From assembly GCF_001051995.2 (NCBI RefSeq), contig NZ_CP014646.1, positions 620,001 to 684,000 on the forward strand: 64,000 nucleotides of DNA, given 5' to 3'. The notes under the pieces are model-generated. The model ran no database searches. It worked only from the letters and a program-made list of their open reading frames with translations, and had not been told where the DNA came from. Both the position numbers and the translations under genes were made by a program. Positions 30,688-41,504 of the stretch are shown piece after piece. Source of the stretch: Thauera humireducens (lineage in GTDB: Bacteria > Pseudomonadota > Gammaproteobacteria > Burkholderiales > Rhodocyclaceae). Every line of letters starts with the position of its first letter. Positions within the stretch are counted from its first letter, which is position 1.

Positions 30688-31050
30688 TTACTCGATCGGG
30701 GCAAAACCGTAGTAGGAGCCGTATGCGGACGGCGCCGGCGCGTAGGCAGCCACCTTGATCGCATCGGCCAGGCTCACCTTGTCCGTGAGCCCGTCAATGC
30801 CCCGTCCGTCCGCGAGCCACCGGGCTTCGATATCCTGTTCCGACATCCCGCTGAGGCGGAGATTCTGGTCGAGACGCTCCGAACGGTATTCGAAAGCCGT
30901 GTCGTGCGCGATGAACAGCGTGTGCGGGCAGGCGGTGATGCGCGTCTCGTCGTCGGGATCGGCCCCCATGACACGCACGCCACAGAACGGACAATGGACT
31001 GGCGTGTAGTAGAAGGTCTTGAGTTCGGTTCTCTGGATCAGATGGGACAT
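30688..31050 (-). CDS. small hypothetical protein with CPFC zinc-ribbon-like motif
   Basis: This 120-residue protein has CPFCGVRV near residue 20 and a further Cys in ITACPHTLFIAHDTAFEYRS, so it may bind one metal with His ligands. The remainder is helical with a Tyr/Ala-rich end (YAPAPSAYGSYYGF). A good RBS (AAGGAAAG) precedes ATG 31050. No family is recognised and it is monocistronic. Codon use is like its neighbours. Confidence 0.65.
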   Translation of the reverse strand: MSHLIQRTELKTFYYTPVHCPFCGVRVMGADPDDETRITACPHTLFIAHDTAFEYRSERLDQNLRLSGMSEQDIEARWLADGRGIDGLTDKVSLADAIKVAAYAPAPSAYGSYYGFAPIE

Positions 31051-31221
31051 GGGACTTTCCTTGTTCGATGGAGATGAGCGTAGGGCGCGGCGCTGCTGGA
31101 GGGCGCATGCCGGGCCGACGTCGCGGGGCTACCTCGTCGTGGGTGTCGTTGCGGAGGCAAGGCTCAATCCGGCTGCCCGGTAAGCGGGCACGGTCCGGTA
31201 TTTACGGAGGGCAAAATGCAA

Positions 31222-31245
31222 AAGGCCCGACGCACGTCGGGCCTT
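31222..31245 (-). terminator. intrinsic terminator of the cold shock gene
   Basis: AAGGCCCGACG and CGTCGGGCCTT (11 bp) flank a 2-base spacer. On the minus strand the stem is followed by TTTTGCATTTTG, a good U-rich tail. It lies 39 bases after the cold shock gene stop. Confidence 0.88.
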
Positions 31246-31284
31246 CGGGTGACCTGCGCCGAAGGCGCGAGGTCGCAGCGCTGC

Positions 31285-31491
31285 TTAGTTGGCCGCGCGG
31301 ATGTTGGACGCTTGTAGACCCTTGGGGCCGGTGGTCACGTCGAAGGTGACGCGCTGGCCTTCTGCGAGGGTCTTGAAACCCTGGCCTTCAATGGCGGAAA
31401 AGTGGGCGAAAAGGTCGTCACCGCCGGCTTCCGGCGTGATGAAACCAAAGCCCTTCGAATCGTTGAACCACTTGACGGTACCTGTTGCCAT
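31285..31491 (-). CDS. cold shock protein (CspA family)
   Basis: This 68-residue OB-fold RNA chaperone has both nucleic-acid-binding motifs: KGFGFI (RNP1, residues 13-18) and DLFAHF (RNP2, about 26-31). It begins [26 protein letters not shown] lies about 10 bases before the ATG. The upstream 270 bases are gene-free and could form the long structured leader typical of cold-inducible csp mRNAs. Cold control itself is not shown. Confidence 0.95.
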   Translation of the reverse strand: MATGTVKWFNDSKGFGFITPEAGGDDLFAHFSAIEGQGFKTLAEGQRVTFDVTTGPKGLQASNIRAAN

Positions 31492-31761
31492 GTCTTGAAT
31501 CTCCTGAAAATGGGGAAAGCCCCCTGAATGGGGCGAGTATCAAGACAGCGAGGTATGACTTGGAGGTACGACCGAAGAATCGGATATGCCGACAAACAAA
31601 CTACACGACTTGAAGTTCGCTGCGGCGCAGTATGAGTGAAGTGCCGCAATAAAGATAGCTATATTTACAGCAGCAAGGCATGCCGGGCAGGGCAATGGCG
31701 CGCAAGCGAGATTGCAAGGATGCCGCCCGCGCCTGTCACGACCGATACAATGGCGTCCATC

Positions 31762-33969
31762 ATGCGTTCACTCACTACTTCCTCTGCCGTAGAACTTGCG
31801 GCCCCCAGCCTGTTGTCCGGTGCCGTTCCCGGCTACGCCGCCGCGCCCTTCCTGCCCATGTCGCGCAAGGAGATGGAGGCGCTCGGCTGGGACCAATGCG
31901 ACGTCATCCTGGTGACCGGCGACGCCTACATCGACCACCCCAGCTTCGGCATGGCCCTGGTCGGACGCTTGCTCGAGGCGTACGGATTCCGTGTGGGCAT
32001 CATCAGCCAGCCTGACTGGCACTCCGCCGAGAGCTTCCGTGTGCTCGGCAAGCCGCGTCTGTATTTCGGCATCACTGCCGGCAACATGGATTCGCTGGTC
32101 AACCGCTACACCTCGGACCGCAAGATCCGCTCCGAGGACGCCTACACGCCGAACGCCGAGGCGGGCAAGCGGCCAGACCGTGCCGTGACGGTCTATGCGC
32201 AGCGTGCGCGCGAGGCATTTCCGGGGACACCCGTCGTTGTCGGCAGCATCGAGGCCTCGCTGCGCCGCATCGCGCACTACGACTACTGGTCCGACAAGGT
32301 AAGGCGTTCGGTGCTGCCGGACTCGAAGGCCGACATCCTGCTGTTCGGCAATGCCGAGCGCGCGCTGGTGGCGCTGACCCACCGCCTGGCGGCGGGCGAG
32401 CCGATCGAGTCGATTCGCGACCTGCGCGGCACGGCCTTCATGGTCAGGCCGGGCTGGCGGCCTTCGGAGCAATGGCACGAGATCGATTCACTCGCGCTCG
32501 ACAAGCCCGGCCGCATCGACACGCATCCCGACCCCTATGCCATGGAGCCGGCTGCCGCCGTTCCCAAGCCTGCGGCAGATGGCGCGCAGCCGGTGCGTAT
32601 CGTGCCGGCTGCCGAACGTGTCGCCGCCCGTCGTGCCGATCGTGCGCAGACAGTGATTCGCCTTCCGTCTTACGAACAGGTGAAGGACGATGCGGTGATG
32701 TATGCCCACGCCTCGCGGGTTTTCCATCTCGAGTCCAATCCGGGCAACGCGCGCGCGATGGTGCAGTGCCATGGCGAGGGGCCGGGCGCGCGGGACGTGT
32801 GGATCAATCCGCCGCCGGTGCCGCTGACCACGCCGGAGATGGACTTCGTCTATGACCGTCCGTATGCCCGTGCCCCGCATCCGGGCTATGGCGATGCGCG
32901 CATCCCGGCCTGGGACATGATCAGGTTCTCGATCAACATCATGCGTGGCTGTTTCGGTGGCTGTACCTTCTGCTCCATCACCGAGCACGAAGGCCGCATC
33001 ATCCAGAGCCGGTCGCACGAGTCGATCATCCACGAGATCGAGGAGATCCGCGACAAGTCGCCCGACTTCAAGGGCCACATCACCGACCTCGGGGGGCCGA
33101 CCGCCAACATGTACCGCATGGCGTGCAAGAGCAAGGCGATCGAGGAGAACTGTCGCCGACTGTCCTGCGTGTATCCGGGCATCTGCGAGAACCTGAACAC
33201 CGATCACTCCTCGCTGGTCGAGCTCTACCGCAAGGCGCGGGCGGTGCCCGGGGTCAAGCGCATCACCATCGGTTCGGGCCTGCGCTACGACCTTGCGGTG
33301 CGTTCGCCCGAGTACGTGAAGGAGCTCGTCACGCACCACGTCAGCGGCCTGCTCAAGATCGCGCCCGAGCACACGGAGGAGAACACCCTCTCCAAGATGA
33401 TGAAGCCCGGCATCGGCGCGTACGAAGAGTTCGAGCGCATGTTTGAGAAGTACTCGAAGCTCGCAGGCAAGAAGCAGCATCTGGTGCCGTACTTCATCGC
33501 CGCGCATCCTGGGACGACCGACGAGGACATGCTGAACCTCGCGCTCTGGCTCAAGGCACACAATTTCCGCCTCGACCAGGTGCAGACCTTCCTGCCCACG
33601 CCGATGGCGCTGGCGACCACGATGTACCACTCGCGCAAGAATCCGCTGAAGAAGGTGTCGGGGGATTCGGAAACGGTCGAGACCGCGCGTGCCGGCAAGG
33701 TCCGCAAGCTGCACAAGGCCTTCCTGCGCTGGCACGACCCGGAGAACTGGCCGGTCCTGCGCGAGGGGCTGATGCGGATGGGGCGCGCGGACCTGATCGG
33801 CAACGGGCCCAATTGCCTGGTGCCGCGCCAGCAGCCGGTAGCCGCCGCGCCCGCCGCCGGTCGTGAAGGCTGTGCCAAGCGCAAGCCGGCGGGTCCGGCG
33901 GCGCACAAGGGCCGGCGCGACAAGCCTGTGGCTGCAGCCACGCCGCGACCTGCACGTCGCCCGCGCTGA
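31762..33969 (+). CDS. YgiQ family radical SAM protein
   Basis: This 735-residue UPF0313/YgiQ protein contains the radical-SAM cluster motif CX3CX2C (C397, C401, C404 in [18 protein letters not shown]) and a cobalamin-binding-like N-terminal domain ([17 protein letters not shown]). [19 protein letters not shown] is the usual YgiQ N-terminus. The reaction is unknown. ATG 31762 ([13 protein letters not shown]) or 31750 (MASIM...) are both possible; the frame is open far upstream. The C-terminal tail is basic and low in complexity (RPARRPR). Confidence 0.9.
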   Translation: MRSLTTSSAVELAAPSLLSGAVPGYAAAPFLPMSRKEMEALGWDQCDVILVTGDAYIDHPSFGMALVGRLLEAYGFRVGIISQPDWHSAESFRVLGKPRLYFGITAGNMDSLVNRYTSDRKIRSEDAYTPNAEAGKRPDRAVTVYAQRAREAFPGTPVVVGSIEASLRRIAHYDYWSDKVRRSVLPDSKADILLFGNAERALVALTHRLAAGEPIESIRDLRGTAFMVRPGWRPSEQWHEIDSLALDKPGRIDTHPDPYAMEPAAAVPKPAADGAQPVRIVPAAERVAARRADRAQTVIRLPSYEQVKDDAVMYAHASRVFHLESNPGNARAMVQCHGEGPGARDVWINPPPVPLTTPEMDFVYDRPYARAPHPGYGDARIPAWDMIRFSINIMRGCFGGCTFCSITEHEGRIIQSRSHESIIHEIEEIRDKSPDFKGHITDLGGPTANMYRMACKSKAIEENCRRLSCVYPGICENLNTDHSSLVELYRKARAVPGVKRITIGSGLRYDLAVRSPEYVKELVTHHVSGLLKIAPEHTEENTLSKMMKPGIGAYEEFERMFEKYSKLAGKKQHLVPYFIAAHPGTTDEDMLNLALWLKAHNFRLDQVQTFLPTPMALATTMYHSRKNPLKKVSGDSETVETARAGKVRKLHKAFLRWHDPENWPVLREGLMRMGRADLIGNGPNCLVPRQQPVAAAPAAGREGCAKRKPAGPAAHKGRRDKPVAAATPRPARRPR

Positions 33970-33991
33970 ACCCGGCGCGCCGCCGCCGCAC

Positions 33992-35989
33992 TCAGAAGGC
34001 GAGATGGTGTTCGATACGGTTGCGGCCTGCGGCCTTGGCGCGGTACATCGCGCGATCGGCGCGCTGGATGAGTTCGTCGGCGCCCGGGTCCTGTCCGCAG
34101 AAGATTGAAATGCCGATGCTCGGTGTCGCGGTGACGGCATGTCCGCCGACCGTGAGCGGCTCGCCGAGTTCGGCGAGGATCTTGCCGGCAATGGCCTCGG
34201 CCTTCTCGACCGCGTCCTCCGCCTTGTCGCCCAGGTTCTCGAGCATGACGATGAACTCGTCGCCGCCGAGACGCGCGACCGTGTCGCCTTCGCGCACGCC
34301 GTGCTTGAGCCGCTGCGAGATCTCGGTCAACACGCTGTCGCCTGCTTCGTGCCCAAGGGTGTCGTTGACGTCCTTGAAGTGATCGAGGTCGATGAAGAGC
34401 AGGGCGCCAAAGAGGCGGGTGCGGTCGCTGTTGGCGAGCGCCTGACGCAGGCGGTCGAGCAGGAAGCGTCGGTTCGGCAACTGCGTCAGCGGGTCGATGA
34501 AGGCGAGCTGGCGGATGGCGGCCTCGGCCGCCCGGCGCTCGGTGATGTCCAGCATCACGCCGTCCATCCAGCGCGCGCTGCCGTTGCGGTCGAACACGCC
34601 CTGCCCACGTGCGCTGACCCAATGTATCCGACCAAAGCGGCTGCGGACGCGGAACTCGGCCTCGTAAGGCGTCCGCCCGAGGATCGAGGACATCATCGTC
34701 TCTTCGAACCGCGGCCGGTCGTCCGGATGGATGACTTCGGCAAGCGAGTGCGCTTGCCCCATGAAGTGCTCCGGCGGTTCGCCGGTCAGATCGAGGATGC
34801 CCTTGTTGATGTGCAGGATGCGCCAGGGCGGCTGGGGGGCACAACGGAAGACCACTCCGGGGACGTTTTCGACCAGCGTGCGAAATTCGTCCCGGCTTTC
34901 GGCCAGGCGGGCCGCGGAACGGCGCATCTTGCGACGATGGCGGATGCTGCCGTAGATCACCGCGAAGATGAGGATGTCGACGACGATGCCGGCCAGAAGC
35001 ACGAGGTAGGGTTCGGAGTGGCGAACGTCCTGTTCGAACTGCGCGCTGCTGCCGATGCGCAGGACCCAAACCCGTCCGCCGAATTCGACCATGCGGTCGG
35101 TTGTGAAGCGGGGCGTGTGATCGGGGGTACGGGACGAATAGAGCAGGTTTCGTGGATCGGCTTCAAGGTCGTAGACCTCGATCTCCACGTCATGTGTCGT
35201 CGTGCCGCTGGTGTTGCGGCTGGTGTCGCCGCTGGAGTTGCCAAATACGCCTTGCATCAGGTCGTGGGCACGGAAGGGGCTGTAGACGAATCCGTGCAGC
35301 AGCGCACGGCGGCTCAGCACGTCATCGACGTCGTTGTCGCGGTATACCGGCAGATAGATCAGGAAGCCGGCCTGCAGGTCGTCCTCGGTTTCCTGCACCA
35401 GCACGACCTTGCCCGACACGGCGGCACGCCCGGTGTCCCGCGCGCGGTTCATCGCCTCCCTGCGGATCGGTTCGGAATACATGTCGTAGCCGAACGCACG
35501 CAGGTTCCGCCCTTCGAAAGGCTCGAGGTACAGGATGGTGCTGTAGGTGTCGCGCTCGCCTTCCGGATGGATGCGGTAATCGGGGAAGCCCTCGGCACGT
35601 ACGGCGGCCACGTGGGCAGGGCGCTGGGTGCCCGGGACCATCAGGGTGAAGCCGGTTCCCTGGATGCCGGGCAGCGCCTCATCCAGTTCGAGGGACTCGA
35701 CGTAGCGGCGGAACTCGGCGCGACTGACCTCGGTGCTCGCCGCGAAAAGGCCCGCGGTCCCATTCAGCACCTGTTCGTAGGCCTGCATGCGGTTCTTGAG
35801 CGCACTGCGGGCGTTGTCGACCTGGTGCTGGAAGCGGTCGTGCGAGCGGTCTTCGAGCTGGGCGTCGAAGAAGCGCCACATCGAGAACGTGAACAGCAGC
35901 AGCACGCCAAGCACGATCCAGGCCGCGGCGCTCTGGTCGAGCAACCCTTGAGGCCGGATCGCTGGTGCGTCGTCTGGCTGCGCCATCAT
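33992..35989 (-). CDS. CHASE-PAS-GGDEF diguanylate cyclase
   Basis: This is a 665-residue membrane-bound signalling protein. A first helix (about 18-38) leads to a periplasmic CHASE domain (about 70-270; GTGFTLMVPG, DTYSTILYLEP, AFGYDMYSEP), then a second helix (about 340-360). A PAS domain with PAC motif (LVENVPGVVFRCAPQPP... DGVMLDITERRAAE) precedes a C-terminal GGDEF domain with LGGDEFI (active site) and FIDLDHFKDVNDT. It should make cyclic di-GMP when the CHASE domain binds a small ligand. ATG 35989/35986 are tandem; RBS GGGAGAG precedes them. A longer open frame to 36127 overlaps lolC's promoter and is rejected. Confidence 0.9.
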   Translation of the reverse strand: MMAQPDDAPAIRPQGLLDQSAAAWIVLGVLLLFTFSMWRFFDAQLEDRSHDRFQHQVDNARSALKNRMQAYEQVLNGTAGLFAASTEVSRAEFRRYVESLELDEALPGIQGTGFTLMVPGTQRPAHVAAVRAEGFPDYRIHPEGERDTYSTILYLEPFEGRNLRAFGYDMYSEPIRREAMNRARDTGRAAVSGKVVLVQETEDDLQAGFLIYLPVYRDNDVDDVLSRRALLHGFVYSPFRAHDLMQGVFGNSSGDTSRNTSGTTTHDVEIEVYDLEADPRNLLYSSRTPDHTPRFTTDRMVEFGGRVWVLRIGSSAQFEQDVRHSEPYLVLLAGIVVDILIFAVIYGSIRHRRKMRRSAARLAESRDEFRTLVENVPGVVFRCAPQPPWRILHINKGILDLTGEPPEHFMGQAHSLAEVIHPDDRPRFEETMMSSILGRTPYEAEFRVRSRFGRIHWVSARGQGVFDRNGSARWMDGVMLDITERRAAEAAIRQLAFIDPLTQLPNRRFLLDRLRQALANSDRTRLFGALLFIDLDHFKDVNDTLGHEAGDSVLTEISQRLKHGVREGDTVARLGGDEFIVMLENLGDKAEDAVEKAEAIAGKILAELGEPLTVGGHAVTATPSIGISIFCGQDPGADELIQRADRAMYRAKAAGRNRIEHHLAF

Positions 35990-36165
35990 GGCTCTCCCGC
36001 GTTCTGCGTGTCGTGAGTGTTCCACGAAATGCCGTGCCGAACCAGTGCGCCGGCGCTTCCCGGCCCGGCCAGCGCTTACAGTCCGATGCCATTCACGCTG
36101 GCCACGTGGCGCGGTCCACGGGCACAATGCCGGGCTTGTCGCATTCCCAACACACCGTCCACTCG

Positions 36166-37414
36166 ATGCGCTACGAATTCCTTGTCGGCCTGCGCTACAC
36201 CCGCTCGCGCAAGCGTGCCCAGGGCCGCAACCGCTTCATCTCCTTCATCTCCTTCGTTTCCATGCTGGGCATCGCGCTCGGTGTCGCGGCGCTGATCGTC
36301 GTGCTTTCGGTGATGAACGGTTTCCAGGAGGAACTGCGCTCGCGCATCCTCGGCGTCGCCTCGCACGTGCAGGTGCAGAGCATGGACGGCGGGCTCTACA
36401 ACTGGCAGCAGGTCGCCGAGGATGCACGGCGCCATCCCTCTGTGCTCGCGACCGCGCCCTATGTGCAGGAGCAGGGCATGCTGTCCTTCGATGAGGGCGT
36501 GCGCGGCACCATCGTGCGCGGCGTGATCCCGAGCGAGGAGGACAAGGTCGCCGACTTTGGCGCCTACATGAAGGCGGGCAGCTTCGATGCGCTGCAGCCC
36601 GGTCGTTTCGGCATCGTGCTGGGGCGCGACCTGGCGCTGGCACTGCGCGTCCAGCTCGGCGACAAGGTGACGCTGATCGCGCCGCAGGGGCTGGTGACGC
36701 CGGCGGCCGTGCTGCCGCGGGTGAAGCAGTTCGAGGTGGTCGGCGTGTTCGAGGCCGGCATGTACGAATACGATTCGGGCCTGGCACTGGTGCATGTCGA
36801 GGATGCGCAGGCCCTGTACCGACTCGGCGACGCGGTGAGCGGCGTGCGCCTCAAACTGGCCGACCTGTTCGCGGCGCCGCGTGTGGCGCGCGAGCTGGCC
36901 GGACTGATCACCGAACCGGGGCTGATGGTCAACGACTGGACGCGCAGCCACGCCAATTTCTTCCGCGCGGTCGCGCTCGAGAAAACCATGATGACCCTGA
37001 TCCTGTTCCTGATCGTCGCCGTTGCCGCATTCAACATCGTGTCGACGCTGGTGATGGCGGTGCAGGAAAAGTACGCCGACATCGCGATCCTGCGTACGCT
37101 GGGTGCGAGCCCCGCGTCGATCATGACGATCTTCGTGCTGCAGGGCTCGATCATCGGCCTGGTCGGGCTGCTGGCGGGTGTCGTCGGCGGGCTGGCGATC
37201 GCCAACAACCTCGACGTCGTGATCCCGGCGCTCGAGACCGTTACCGGCGCGACCTTGTGGAACAAGGAGATCTACTACATCAACGAACTGCCGTCCAAGG
37301 TGCTGCCGGCCGACGTCATCAGCATCGTGTCGGTGTCCTTCGTGCTGACGCTGCTCGCGGCGCTGTATCCGAGCTGGCGCGCGTCGCGCGTGAATCCGGC
37401 GGAGGCCCTGCGCT

Positions 37415-37422
<8 letters not shown>
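36166..37422 (+). CDS. lolC: lipoprotein-releasing ABC transporter permease LolC/LolE family
   Basis: LolCDE extracts outer-membrane lipoproteins from the inner membrane and hands them to LolA. This 418-residue permease begins [29 protein letters not shown], with a first membrane helix about residues 24-46, a large periplasmic domain, and three helices in the C-terminal FtsX-like part ([57 protein letters not shown]). Only one permease gene is present, so the complex is probably LolF-like with a homodimer, as in many betaproteobacteria. It overlaps lolD by 8 bases. Confidence 0.92.
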
Positions 37423-38110
<688 letters not shown>

Positions 38111-38178
38111 GAACGGGGCTGCGCCCACCGGCCTCATCCCCAGTCGCGACGCGAACCCGGTCTGTGGCCTGTCATGGC

Positions 38179-38190
38179 CGGGCACTGCTG
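38179..38190 (+). repeat. left arm of the hairpin interrupted by IS630
   Basis: CGGGCACTGCTG is the exact reverse complement of CAGCAGTGCCCG at 39315-39326, on the other side of the IS element. Removing the element and one TA brings the arms together around a 22-base loop. The element sits inside that loop. Confidence 0.7.
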
Positions 38191-38196
38191 CACACT

Positions 38197-38223
38197 TACT
38201 AACGTTCCCGTAAGTAGTGTCAT
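38197..38223 (+). repeat. IS630 left terminal inverted repeat (with TA)
   Basis: TACTAAC...TAAGTAG.GTCAT at the left end matches the right end (39274-39300) in inverted orientation at 22 of 27 positions. The outermost TA (38197-38198) is one copy of the TA target duplication. Confidence 0.9.
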
Positions 38224-39298
38224 GTGAGCGATAATATGCCCCATGAAATGCAAACGACCTTCCGACGGCCGTGCCCTCGATCATCACACCTTGCAGGTGA
38301 TGCGGCAGCAGGCTGTCAAAGCAGTGCGTGAGGGGCAGACAGTGCAAAGCGTCGCGGCGGCGTATGGCGTGAATGAGCGCAGCGTTTTCCGGTGGCTCGC
38401 CGACTTTGCCAATGGCGGGCAGAACGCATTGCTGGCCAAGCCGATTCCGGGGCGCCCCAGCAAACTCAGCGCCGAGGAGTTGTCGTGGATCGCCAATGCC
38501 GTTCGTGACCATAACCCGCAGCAGTTCAAGTTCGAGTTCGGCTTGTGGACGCTGTCGCTGATCCGTCACCTGATCAAGCGCCAGTTCAAGAAGGAGTTGT
38601 CGGTCTCCTCGGTCCACCGTCTCATGAAGATCCTGGGCTTCAGCGCCCAGAAGCCGCTCTACCAGGCGTGGCAGCAAGACCCGGTGCTGGTGCGCACGTG
38701 GGAGACGGAGACCTACCCCACGATCCGCGCCGAAGCCAAGCGGGTCGGCGCAACGATCTACTTTGGCGACGAGTCGGGTATCCGCTCGGATTACCACACC
38801 GGCACGACCTGGGCGCCGCAGGGCCAGACGCCGGTGGTGCAGGCGACGGGCCGGCGCTTCTCGCTGAACATGATCTCGGCGGTTAGCACGCAGGGCGAGT
38901 TTCGATTCATGTTGCATGAAGGCTCGGTTGGCGCGAAGGTGTTCGTCGAGTTCCTCAAGCGCTTGATGGTCAATGCCGAGAAGCCGGTGTTTCTGATCGT
39001 CGATGGTCATCCGATCCACAAGGCAAAGATGGTCAAGAGCTACGTCGAGGGCTTGGACGGCAAGCTCAAACTCTTCTACCTGCCGCCGTACTCGCCGCAT
39101 CTGAACCCCGATGAAACGGTCTGGGCTCATGTGAAGCGCAAGGTTTCGCGCCAGTTGGTCGAGAGTGCCGAGGAGATGAAGCGACTCGCACTCGGTGCAT
39201 TGCGCAGCATCCAGAAGCTCCCTGAACTCGTGAAGTCATTTTTCAGGCAGCCAGAGTGCCGCTATATCCTGGAATGACTCTACTTATTGAAAAGTTAG
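38199..39298 (+). mobile_element. IS630-family insertion sequence (about 1.1 kb, intact)
   Basis: The element runs between inverted terminal repeats and is flanked by TA on both sides (38197-38198, 39299-39300), the target duplication of IS630/Tc1 elements. It holds one full-length transposase gene. It lies between lolD and a chemoreceptor gene and leaves the chemoreceptor FliA promoter (39345-39371) intact, 47 bases to the right. Confidence 0.93.
38243..39277 (+). CDS. IS630 family transposase
   Basis: This 344-residue DDE transposase has an N-terminal helix-turn-helix pair (QQAVKAVREGQTVQSVAAAYGVNERSVFRWL), a second winged-helix segment (TLSLIRHLIKRQFKKELSVSSVHRLMKILGF) and the catalytic acids D176 (IYFGDESG), D254 (FLIVDGH) and E291 (SPHLNPDETVW). 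The reading frame is complete and ends 21 bases inside the right end, so the element may still be active. Confidence 0.95.
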   Translation: MKCKRPSDGRALDHHTLQVMRQQAVKAVREGQTVQSVAAAYGVNERSVFRWLADFANGGQNALLAKPIPGRPSKLSAEELSWIANAVRDHNPQQFKFEFGLWTLSLIRHLIKRQFKKELSVSSVHRLMKILGFSAQKPLYQAWQQDPVLVRTWETETYPTIRAEAKRVGATIYFGDESGIRSDYHTGTTWAPQGQTPVVQATGRRFSLNMISAVSTQGEFRFMLHEGSVGAKVFVEFLKRLMVNAEKPVFLIVDGHPIHKAKMVKSYVEGLDGKLKLFYLPPYSPHLNPDETVWAHVKRKVSRQLVESAEEMKRLALGALRSIQKLPELVKSFFRQPECRYILE

Positions 39299-39300
39299 TA
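39274..39300 (+). repeat. IS630 right terminal inverted repeat (with TA)
   Basis: The right end, reverse-complemented, reads TACTAACTTTTC... and pairs with the left end at 22 of 27 positions. The terminal TA (39299-39300) is the second copy of the target duplication. The transposase stop codon falls just inside this repeat. Confidence 0.9.
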
Positions 39301-39314
39301 TCCGTAGAAAAGGA

Positions 39315-39326
39315 CAGCAGTGCCCG
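39315..39326 (+). repeat. right arm of the hairpin interrupted by IS630
   Basis: CAGCAGTGCCCG pairs perfectly with 38179-38190. It begins 15 bases after the right end of the element. Confidence 0.7.
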
Positions 39327-39344
39327 CCATATTGATGCGGGTCA

Positions 39345-39371
39345 TTAAGTTACGACGGGGCATGCCGATAA
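39345..39371 (+). promoter_or_regulatory. sigma-28 (FliA) promoter of second chemoreceptor gene
   Basis: TTAA (39345-39348), a 15-base spacer and a perfect GCCGATAA (39364-39371) match the FliA consensus with one mismatch. The chemoreceptor ATG follows 46 bases later. It is the better of the two FliA sites in the window. Confidence 0.86.
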
Positions 39372-39416
39372 TTCGTAACATCAAGAACGGCAGCCGGCTC
39401 CCGCCGGTACATCGAA

Positions 39417-41441
39417 ATGAAAGCCCTATTCCTGCCGGCCATCCGGCTTCTGGATCGCCTCAATTACCCGCTCAAGTTCAGCCTGATCCTGCTCGTCTGC
39501 GGTCTGTCGGCCGCGGCCTTGCTGGCGCAGATCTTCGTCAGCCTGCGCGAGGACATGACGGTGGCCGAACGCGAGATCGCCGGCCTGACGCTGTTCGACG
39601 CCGGCTTCGGTGTGGTGCTGCTGGCCCAGCAGCATCGTGGCCTGAACGCTGGCGTGCTGGGTGGCAGCACCGAGCTGATTCCCCGACGCGAGGCGAAGGC
39701 GGCCGAAATCGAAGGCGCCATCTCCAAGCTGGACGCCGCGATCGCGGCCGAGCCGATGTGGCAGCCGCTGCAGCCCGACTGGCTGGCGGCGCGTGGCGAG
39801 CTGCAGCGCATCCTGGCGGGCGCGAGCCAGATGTCTGCGCCGCAGAGCTTCAAGGCGCACACCGAGGCGATTGCACGCCTGCTGCGCTGGATCGGGGATC
39901 TGGGCGGCGTGTCGGGCTTGTCGCGGGATCCGGATCCGGCGACCTCCAACCTCATCGGCCCGCTGCTGACCTCGCTGCCCGAGTTGAGCGAGCGTCTGGG
40001 ACAGCTTCGTGCGCGTGGCACCAACATCATTGCGCGCCGCGAGGTGCTGCGCGCTGACGAACACGGCGTGGTGGCCCTGCTGGCCGAGATCGCCCGCACC
40101 GAGGCCACCCTGCTCGAAAGCCTGGAGCGCGCGGGCAAGGCGAATGCCGGGATGGCCGCGGCGCTCGAACGCTCGCGTACCGAGATCGCGGCGGCGATCG
40201 CGAACGTCCGCCAGGCGGTGACCCGCGACATCCTCGAACAGCAGTTCACGCTCGCTGCGCCGGCCTACTTCGATCTCACGACCCAGGCAATCACCACGGC
40301 GGTGCGCAATTTCGACGAAGTGCTGCGTCCTCAGACCGGGCAGTTGCTGCAGCAGCGGCTCGACCTGCTGTCGGATCGGCTGCAGTTCCAGATTGCGCTT
40401 TCGGTGGTGGCGATGCTTGTGGCGGGCTATCTCTTCACCGCGGTGTATCTGGCGATCGTGCGCTCGGTGCGCGAGCTGTCGGCCGGTGCCAAGCGCTACG
40501 CGGCGGGCGACTACCGCACGCGCGTCGAGTTTTCGGCGCGCGACGAACTGTCGGAAGTCGCAGCGCAGTTCAACGTGATGGCCGACGAGGTCGCCGCATT
40601 GATCCGCGAGATCCAGCAAGGGGCGAGCCAGGTGGGGCGCTCTGCAACCGAACTGTCGGCCTCGGCGCGGCGGGTGTCGGACGGTTCGGACGCGCAGAGC
40701 CAGTCGGCGTCCGACGTGGCGGTCGCGGTCGAGGAGATGACCGTGGGCGTGGAGGAGATCTCGCGCCACGCCGGCACGGCGCAGCAGCTGGCAGAAGCCT
40801 CGGGGCGGCTGTCGACCGAAGGTGGCGTGGTGATGCGCAGGTCGGTCGAGGAGATGGAGCGCATCGCGCAGGCGGTGGATCAGTCCAGTGACGCCATCCG
40901 CGAACTGGGCGAGAAGTCGCGCGAGATCACGGCGATCGTCGGCTCGATCCGCGAGATTGCCGACCAGACGAACCTGCTGGCGCTGAACGCGGCGATCGAG
41001 GCGGCGCGCGCCGGGGAATCGGGCCGCGGTTTCGCGGTGGTGGCCGACGAGGTCAGGAAGCTTGCCGAGCGTACGACATTGGCGACGCAGGAGATCGCCA
41101 GCATGGTGCAGGCGATCCAGGACGGCACGGGCCGGGCGGTCGACACGATGCAACAGGGTGTGCAGCGGGTGCGCGAAGGGGTGGCGTTGAGCAACCAGGC
41201 GGGCGCCTCGATGGCGCAGATCAACGACGGGGCGCAGCAGGTGCTGGCCGCGGTCCGGGAGATTTCGCTGGCGCTCAGCGAGCAGAGCACGGCGAGCAAC
41301 GAGATTGCGCAGAACGTGGAGCGCATCGCAACGATGGCGAGCGAGAACAGCGTGGCGGTGCACCAGACGACGGCGACGGCCGACCTGCTGGAGAGCCTGG
41401 CGGCAAACCTGCGCAAGCAGGTGGAGCGCTTCCAGTTGTGA
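39417..41441 (+). CDS. methyl-accepting chemotaxis protein (periplasmic sensor type)
   Basis: This 674-residue chemoreceptor has a first membrane helix about 19-41, a large helical periplasmic sensor domain (about 42-320; [19 protein letters not shown] near its start resembles the nitrate-sensor-like or 4-helix-bundle type), a second helix about 325-350, HAMP (about 350-402), and the signalling domain with tip [20 protein letters not shown] near residue 511. No C-terminal pentapeptide for CheR is seen (ends VERFQL). No strong RBS precedes ATG 39417. FliA control is predicted from the promoter just upstream. Confidence 0.9.
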   Translation: MKALFLPAIRLLDRLNYPLKFSLILLVCGLSAAALLAQIFVSLREDMTVAEREIAGLTLFDAGFGVVLLAQQHRGLNAGVLGGSTELIPRREAKAAEIEGAISKLDAAIAAEPMWQPLQPDWLAARGELQRILAGASQMSAPQSFKAHTEAIARLLRWIGDLGGVSGLSRDPDPATSNLIGPLLTSLPELSERLGQLRARGTNIIARREVLRADEHGVVALLAEIARTEATLLESLERAGKANAGMAAALERSRTEIAAAIANVRQAVTRDILEQQFTLAAPAYFDLTTQAITTAVRNFDEVLRPQTGQLLQQRLDLLSDRLQFQIALSVVAMLVAGYLFTAVYLAIVRSVRELSAGAKRYAAGDYRTRVEFSARDELSEVAAQFNVMADEVAALIREIQQGASQVGRSATELSASARRVSDGSDAQSQSASDVAVAVEEMTVGVEEISRHAGTAQQLAEASGRLSTEGGVVMRRSVEEMERIAQAVDQSSDAIRELGEKSREITAIVGSIREIADQTNLLALNAAIEAARAGESGRGFAVVADEVRKLAERTTLATQEIASMVQAIQDGTGRAVDTMQQGVQRVREGVALSNQAGASMAQINDGAQQVLAAVREISLALSEQSTASNEIAQNVERIATMASENSVAVHQTTATADLLESLAANLRKQVERFQL

Positions 41442-41475
41442 CGCAGTCGCGTCCGGAACGGGCGCGCAACGTTAA

Positions 41476-41501
41476 CGGCACGGGCCTGCGGGCCCGTGCC
41501 G
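41476..41501. terminator. terminator between convergent chemoreceptor and DUF2062 genes
   Basis: An 11-bp GC-rich stem (41476-41486 with 41491-41501) has a 4-base TGCG loop. It lies in the 63-base gap between the two convergent stops. T-runs are weak on both sides, but the position suits a bidirectional terminator. Confidence 0.7.
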
Positions 41502-41504
41502 CGT

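Noticed and set aside
33285..35069. 594-codon open frame on the minus strand overlapping ygiQ and the GGDEF gene
   Set aside because: Crosses the stop of one gene and the domains of another; no domain pattern, Arg-rich.
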